From Dehalococcoidia bacterium (GTDB lineage: Bacteria; Chloroflexota; Dehalococcoidia; UBA2979): 6,082 nt of DNA. Both the position numbers and the translations under genes were made by a program. Below, piece after piece: positions 1 to 3,868 of the stretch (position 1 is the stretch's first letter; each line of letters begins with the position of its first letter). The DNA is taken from contig JASLOV010000292.1 of NCBI GenBank assembly GCA_030745285.1, forward strand, positions 1 to 6,082. Direction: 5' to 3'. Below the pieces are notes generated by a model that was not told the origin of the DNA, searched no databases, and saw only the letters and a list, made by a program, of their open reading frames with translations.

Positions 1-23
1 GGCTCCATATCGCCATCGAGGTC

Positions 24-62
24 GGGCCGCTCGTGGCCGTAGAATGCGGCCACGAGCGGCCC
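24..62. repeat. Perfect 16-bp inverted repeat (hairpin)
   Basis: The left arm at 24-39 (GGGCCGCTCGTGGCCG) is the exact reverse complement of the right arm at 47-62, with a 7-base spacer TAGAATG at 40-46. The stem is very GC-rich. No run of T follows either arm, so it does not look like a standard intrinsic terminator for either strand. The spacer contains a -10-like hexamer, TAGAAT. Possible roles are an operator, a terminator of an unusual type for a gene to the left, or a protein-binding palindrome. The repeat is plain in the sequence; its function is unknown. Confidence 0.85.
40..45 (+). promoter_or_regulatory. Possible -10 element TAGAAT in hairpin loop
   Basis: TAGAAT matches five of six bases of the bacterial -10 consensus. 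It lies in an 11-base string, CGTAGAATGCG (38-48), that occurs again at 3824-3834 just upstream of the CoA-transferase gene, where a promoter is expected. No good -35 is visible at the usual distance; the best is TCGAGG at 16-21 with an 18-bp spacer. If active it would give the reductase locus a leader of about 200 nt. The assignment is weak. Confidence 0.25.
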
Positions 63-138
63 CGGCAGCACCCGCGCCCCGGGCCGGCCGCGACCGCCGC
101 AGCCGCCGATGTGAAGGCGCGACCGGCTCACGGGCGCC

Positions 139-163
139 TATTAACGCAGTGATGAGTTGTTAA
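139..163 (+). promoter_or_regulatory. Candidate promoter with leaderless mini-ORF
   Basis: This is the most AT-rich stretch upstream of the reductase. TATTAA at 139-144 matches four of six bases of a -10 element. Seven bases later comes ATG AGT TGT TAA (152-163), a possible mini-ORF reading Met-Ser-Cys-stop, so a transcript could start at or next to that ATG. A TTAAC/GTTAA inverted pair (141-145 and 159-163) spans the same bases and might instead be an operator. No convincing -35 is seen. A cysteine codon in a leader upstream of a sulfur-assimilation gene is suggestive, but one codon is thin evidence. Confidence 0.2.
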
Positions 164-240
164 ATTCGCGGGTGGCTGCGAAAGTAAGTCACTCAAGTTT
201 CTGGAGGTAGCGACCGGCGACACCCGGCTCACGCACTGAC

Positions 241-246
241 GAGGGG
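241..246 (+). promoter_or_regulatory. Ribosome binding site for the reductase
   Basis: GAGGGG lies 7 bases upstream of the ATG at 254 and is the best Shine-Dalgarno match in front of any possible start of the reductase frame. It supports 254 as the ancestral start even though a TGA follows 16 codons later. The next in-frame ATG, at 446, has no comparable site. Confidence 0.6.
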
Positions 247-253
247 ACCGCAG

Positions 254-2045
254 ATGCCCGTTGGCACGGAGGTGTACTCCGAGACCGAGGAGCGCCCGGG
301 ATGAGAATCACCCATCCTCGATGAGGAGTTCGAGGACTTCGAGACGGAAGCGACCGCATTCCTCGACGGGGAACGTGACGAGGCGAAGTTCATCGGCTTC
401 CGCCTCAAGCAGGGCGTCTACGGACAGCGCCAGCCGGACCGCCAGATGATGCGCGTCAAGCTGCCCTTCGGCGGGACCTCGGCCGGCCAGCTCGACGCCT
501 TCGGCGAGATCGCGGAGCGGTACGCCCCGCTGCGGCGCGGCCACATCACGACCCGCCAGAACATCCAGTACCACCACTACCCGCTGGCGAAGGCCACCGA
601 GATGCTGCGCCTGCTCGGTGAGAGCGGCCTCTCGACGCACGAGGCCTGTGGCAACGTCGTGCGCAACGTCACCGGCGACCCGTGGGCGGGCGTGCGGCCG
701 GACGAGCCGTTCGATGTCTCGCCGTACGCCGGTGCCTTCTCGCGCTACTGGGTGCGTAACGAGCTGACACCTCTGCTGCCTCGCAAGTTCAAGGTCGCCT
801 TCTCCGGCAGCGACGAAGATGCCGCCATGGGCGACATCCACGACCTCGGATTCGTCGCGAAGACGAAGATCATCGACGGCAAGGAGGTGAAGGGCTTCCG
901 GCTTGTCACCGGCGGCGGCCTCTCCACCATGGCCAAGCGCGCGCTGCTGTTGCGCGAGTTCGTCTCCGTCGACGACTACCTGCGCGTCTCGGAGGCGGTG
1001 CTCCGCATCTTCAACCGCACCGACTGGCTGCGGAAGAACATCGCCAAGGCGCGGCTGAAGTTCTTGGTCCAGCAGGAGGGTGAAGAGGCCTTCCAGCAGA
1101 TGGTCGACGAGGAGCTGAAGGGCGACTGGGCCCGGCAGGACTACCCGCTCGACGAGCTGATCTTCGACCACGACGAGGAGTCGGTGGCACCGAAACCGTC
1201 GCCAGACGCGGAGCAGCCGAACGACGGCGACCGCGAGGCCTACGAGCAGTGGGTCCAACGTCTAGGCGCAGCGCCAGGCGGGCTACTCCACCGTCGAGGC
1301 GCTGGTGCCGCAGGGCGACCTCTCGCCCGAGCAGTTCCACGGGCTGGCGACGGTCCTGCGGAGGTACGGCGCGGGCCTGGCCCGCACGACCCCGTGGCAG
1401 AACATCGTGCTGCGCTGGATCCCCGACGAGAACCTCTACGCGGTCTGGAAGGCGCTCGAAGAGCTGGGCCTCGGCGGCGCCGGCGCGCTCGAGGTGACCG
1501 ATGTCCTGAGCTGCCCCGGCACCGATAGCTGCAAGCTCGGCATCACCCCGTCGATGGGGCTGAACCGCGCCGTGCAGGCGAGGGTGCAGGAGATGGCGAT
1601 CGACGACCTGCTGACGCGGCGCGTGCTGATCAACATCAGCGGCTGCCCCAACTCCTGCGGCATGCACCACCTCGGCAACATCGGCTTCCACGGCGCATCG
1701 ACGCGGTCCGGTGAGCGGTAGATCCCCTCCTGCAAGGTCTTCGTCGCCGGCCAGCGTCGCCCCGGCCAGCGGCTGGAGCTGGGCACGCTGCTCAAGGTCA
1801 CGATCCCCGCGAAGCGTGCGCCCGACGTCGTCGAGCGCTTCCTCGGCATGTACGAGGCGCAGCGCAGCGACGGTGAGGAGTTCAACGAGTTCGTCGATCG
1901 GGTCGGTCCGGAGAGCCTCACCGAGGCGATCCAAGACCTGGCCCTCAAGCCGGAGTTCTCGATGGACTCCATGAAGGAATTCATCGACTGGGAGCGCGAG
2001 GGCCTCTACGTGATGGAGCGCGGCGAAGGCGAGTGCGCCGTCTAG
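254..2045 (+). pseudogene. Siroheme sulfite/nitrite reductase, disrupted
   Basis: Intact relatives reduce sulfite to sulfide or nitrite to ammonium with six electrons at a coupled siroheme-[4Fe-4S] centre in the cytoplasm. The frame starts at ATG 254 (MPVGTEVYSETEERPG) and meets TGA at 302. It resumes in the same frame at 305 and runs to about 1255, through the N-terminal ferredoxin-like half-domain (about 446-660) and the first reductase domain. Near 1256 it shifts to the third frame, with TAG at 1263, then continues through the second half-domain and second reductase domain. A further TAG lies at 1719, and the natural end is TAG 2043-2045. Preserved motifs include GHITTRQNIQ (539-568), CGNVVRNV (Arg codon 662), LPRKFK (Lys codons 785 and 791), and the cluster ligands CPGTDSC (Cys codons 1512 and 1530) and CPNSC (1644 and 1656). 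The restored length, near 597 residues, is normal for the family. Sulfite versus nitrite cannot be decided from sequence. The longest intact pieces, from 446 and 1305, each lack half the active site. A consensus error is a less likely explanation than real decay. Confidence 0.88.
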
Positions 2046-2080
2046 CACCGCCCCGCGCAGCAGCGAGTAACGAACGCGCG

Positions 2081-2105
2081 AACACCGCCGGATTCCGGCG
2101 GTGTT
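2081..2105 (+). terminator. Hairpin terminator after the reductase
   Basis: AACACCGCCG (2081-2090) pairs perfectly with CGGCGGTGTT (2096-2105) around a 5-base loop, and the symmetry extends to the two bases flanking the centre. It starts 35 bp after the last stop of the reductase frame and precedes the DUF1786 promoter region. The tail beyond the stem (CTGCG) is not T-rich, although the stem itself ends in GTGTT, so termination may be imperfect or factor-assisted. The AA/TT ends would allow action in either direction. Confidence 0.6.
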
Positions 2106-2179
2106 CTGCGATCCGGCCCCGGAGAAGCGGCTCTCCCGCCCCCGGGGCTCGCCGTTGCGTCTCACGTCGCGGGCTGCCG

Positions 2180-2185
2180 TAGGGT
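2180..2185 (+). promoter_or_regulatory. -10-like TAGGGT, probably leaderless start
   Basis: TAGGGT fits the TAnnnT pattern of -10 elements in high-GC bacteria and ends 6 bases before the DUF1786 ATG at 2192. The transcript would therefore begin at or almost at the start codon. TTGCGT at 2155-2160 is a possible -35 with a long 19-bp spacer. The same bases (AGGGTGG) could instead act as a Shine-Dalgarno site for a transcript started further upstream; sequence alone does not separate the two. Confidence 0.4.
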
Positions 2186-2191
2186 GGTGCC

Positions 2192-3295
2192 ATGAGGATC
2201 CTCGCGATCGACATCGGCACCGGGACGCAGGACATCCTCGTCTACGACTCCTCCGGCCCCGTCGAGAACTCGCCGAAGCTGGTGATGCCCTCGCCGACCG
2301 TGCTCGCGGAGAGACGCATCCGCGAGGCGACGCGCACGGGCACGCCGGTGGTGATCACGGGCGTACTCTCCGGCGGCGGGCCGGTGAGCTGGGCGCTCGG
2401 CGACCACATCGCCGCCGGCCATGCCGCTTACTCCACTCCCGGCGCCGCGCGCACCTTCAACGATGACCTCGCGCGCGTCGAGGCGGACGGCGTCACGCTC
2501 GTTGGCGACGACGAGGCGGCGGCGATCAAGGGTGCCGAGATCCGGCTGCGCGACCTCGACCTGAACTCGATCCGCACGGCGCTCGACGCCTTCGGCGCAG
2601 ACAGCTCGTTCGATGGGCTCGCGCTCGGCGTGCTCGACCACGGCGACGCACCGCCGGACGTCTCGGACCGCATTTTCCGCTTCCAGCACATCGAGCGCGT
2701 GCTCTCCGCGACGCCCGACGTGCGCGCCTTTGCCTTCCTCCCGGCGGACTTGCCGGAGTCGCTCACCCGCGCCCGCGCCGTGCTCGACAGCGTCGACATC
2801 GACGTCCCCACCGTCTTCATGGATACCGGCCCGGCGGCGGCGCTGGGGGTGCTGCACGACGGCGCCATCGCCTCCTCCCGGCGGATCTTCGTGCTCAACG
2901 CCGGCAACATGCACGCGCTCGGCTTCGTGCTCGACGGCACCGCCGTGCAGGCGACCTTCGAACACCACACCGGCGAGATCACGACCGAGCGGCTGGTGGA
3001 GTCGGTGGGCGAGCTGTGCGCGGGCACGCTCACCAGCGCGGCCGTGTTCGAATCGAAGGGCCACGGCGCGATCTACATCGGCGAGCCGCCGTTCGAGGTG
3101 GACATCGTCGGCGTCACCGGCCCGCGACGGACCGCGGTACTCGGGCTGCTGCCGGACGCGCACGCCGCGGCGCCGCACGGCGACATGATGCTCAGCGGCT
3201 GCTTCGGCCTGCTCGATGGCTTCGCATATCGCGTCCCCGCGGCCCGCGAAGTGATCGCGGCGCTGCATGCAGGGCGGCCCCGGGGCGGACGATGA
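2192..3295 (+). CDS. DUF1786 family protein (ASKHA-like fold)
   Basis: This 367-residue protein is recognised as DUF1786 from its conserved blocks: AIDIGTGTQDIL near the N-terminus (residues 5-16), SGGGP (60-64), TFNDDL (88-93), RIFRF (160-164), FMDTGPAAALG (209-219), LNAGNMHALGF (235-245), FEHHTGEIT (256-264) and APHGDMMLSGCFGL (327-340). The two glycine-rich DxGTGT and MDTG segments resemble the phosphate-binding loops of sugar kinase/Hsp70/actin (ASKHA) ATPases, so ATP or another phosphorylated ligand is a reasonable inference. Some databases label the family 'pyruvate formate-lyase activating enzyme', but this protein has only two cysteines (276 and 337) and no radical-SAM CxxxCxxC, so that label is not supported. 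It is probably cytoplasmic, with no signal peptide or membrane segment seen. The ATG at 2192 begins the conserved N-terminal strand. The stop overlaps the next gene's start. Biological role unknown. Confidence 0.88.
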   Translation: MRILAIDIGTGTQDILVYDSSGPVENSPKLVMPSPTVLAERRIREATRTGTPVVITGVLSGGGPVSWALGDHIAAGHAAYSTPGAARTFNDDLARVEADGVTLVGDDEAAAIKGAEIRLRDLDLNSIRTALDAFGADSSFDGLALGVLDHGDAPPDVSDRIFRFQHIERVLSATPDVRAFAFLPADLPESLTRARAVLDSVDIDVPTVFMDTGPAAALGVLHDGAIASSRRIFVLNAGNMHALGFVLDGTAVQATFEHHTGEITTERLVESVGELCAGTLTSAAVFESKGHGAIYIGEPPFEVDIVGVTGPRRTAVLGLLPDAHAAAPHGDMMLSGCFGLLDGFAYRVPAAREVIAALHAGRPRGGR

Positions 3296-3819
3296 TCCGT
3301 CCCTGCACCGGCGCGCTAGGTGGCGACTTCGATGACATCCTGGCGATCATCAACGACGCCGCGCAGGCATATCGCGGCGTCATCCCGGACGACCGCTGGC
3401 ACGACCCGTACATGTCCGAGGCCGAACTGCGGCAGGAGCTGCGTGACGGCGTCGAGTTCTGGGCGGTCGAGGAAGACGGCCGGCTCGCCGGCGTGATGGG
3501 CATCCAGCAGACCGGGGGCGGGCAGGGGCCGGCCCTGATCCGGCACGCCTACGTGCGCACCGCGGACCAGCATCGAGGGATCGGCGGGCGGCTGCTCGAC
3601 CACCTGCGGGCGCGCACCTCCTCCGCCATGCTGATCGGCACTTGGGCCGATGCGGACTGGGCCGTCGACTTCTACGAGCGGCGCGGCTTCCAGCTCGTCA
3701 CGCCGGAGGAGAAGGACCGCCTGCTCAGGCGCTACTGGTCCGTGCCGGAGCGCCAGATCGAGACGTCCGTAGTCCTTGGGGACGAGCGCTGGTTCGAGTC
3801 GGCTGGTGGCGATCGCTGA
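3292..3819 (+). CDS. GNAT family N-acetyltransferase
   Basis: This 175-residue protein has the size of a single GNAT domain, the fold that moves an acetyl group from acetyl-CoA to an amine. The acetyl-CoA pyrophosphate-binding motif is QHRGIGG (residues 93-99), following the beta-strand RHAYVRT (84-90). Strand WAVEEDGRLAGVMGI (57-71) matches the usual beta2-beta3 hairpin, and DFYERRGFQLV (126-136) is the typical C-terminal 'FYERxGF' segment. The N-terminal YRGVIPDDRWHDPY (27-40) may help form the acceptor site. The ATG at 3292 overlaps the DUF1786 stop by four bases (ATGA), which implies co-transcription and translational coupling with that gene; there is no separate strong ribosome binding site. 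The acceptor could be a small molecule or a protein, and it cannot be told from sequence. Confidence 0.88.
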   Translation: MIRPCTGALGGDFDDILAIINDAAQAYRGVIPDDRWHDPYMSEAELRQELRDGVEFWAVEEDGRLAGVMGIQQTGGGQGPALIRHAYVRTADQHRGIGGRLLDHLRARTSSAMLIGTWADADWAVDFYERRGFQLVTPEEKDRLLRRYWSVPERQIETSVVLGDERWFESAGGDR

Positions 3820-3825
3820 TCGGCG

Positions 3826-3831
3826 TAGAAT
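3826..3831 (+). promoter_or_regulatory. -10-like TAGAAT before the CoA-transferase
   Basis: TAGAAT lies 37 bp before the CoA-transferase start, in the 49-bp gap after the GNAT gene. It would place transcription start near 3838 with a leader of about 30 nt that contains the ribosome binding site. The surrounding CGTAGAATGCG (3824-3834) is identical to 38-48. No good -35 is visible: spacers of 16-18 bp give only GC-rich, GTGG-like sequence. Read-through from the DUF1786-GNAT pair is also possible because no terminator lies in the gap. Confidence 0.4.
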
Positions 3832-3858
3832 GCGCGGGCACCACGGAGCAGGCGGGAC

Positions 3859-3863
3859 GGGAG
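3859..3863 (+). promoter_or_regulatory. Ribosome binding site for the CoA-transferase
   Basis: GGGAG ends 5 bases before the ATG at 3869. It supports that start, which directly precedes the conserved family N-terminus (LDGIRVIDFG at residues 5-14). Confidence 0.55.
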
Positions 3864-3868
3864 TTCAG

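Larger units (their letters stand above)
1..253. other. Upstream region with no assignable gene
   Basis: No convincing coding region is seen here. The three + frames close at 40-42 (TAG), 150-152 (TGA) and 161-163 (TAA), and their translations are arginine-, proline- or alanine-rich and unfamiliar. On the minus strand a frame is open from a GTG at 131 down to the window edge (about 43 codons); it is GC-ended like a gene but has no clear ribosome binding site and is not recognised. The stretch also holds a long perfect inverted repeat, a locally AT-rich island at about 139-166 and an unused Shine-Dalgarno-like GGAGGT at 203-208. It probably serves as the leader of the reductase locus starting at 254. 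Confidence 0.5.

Noticed and set aside
24..62. The palindrome as a standard intrinsic terminator
   Set aside because: Neither side has a T-rich tail, and no gene end to the left can be confirmed.
308..3268. Long minus-strand frames at 308-1258, 1011-2165 and 2162-3268
   Set aside because: They mirror the reductase and DUF1786 coding frames, show the same shadow composition, and lack motifs or ribosome binding sites.
2192..3295. Radical-SAM activase function for the DUF1786 protein
   Set aside because: There are only two cysteines, far apart, and no CxxxCxxC cluster motif.
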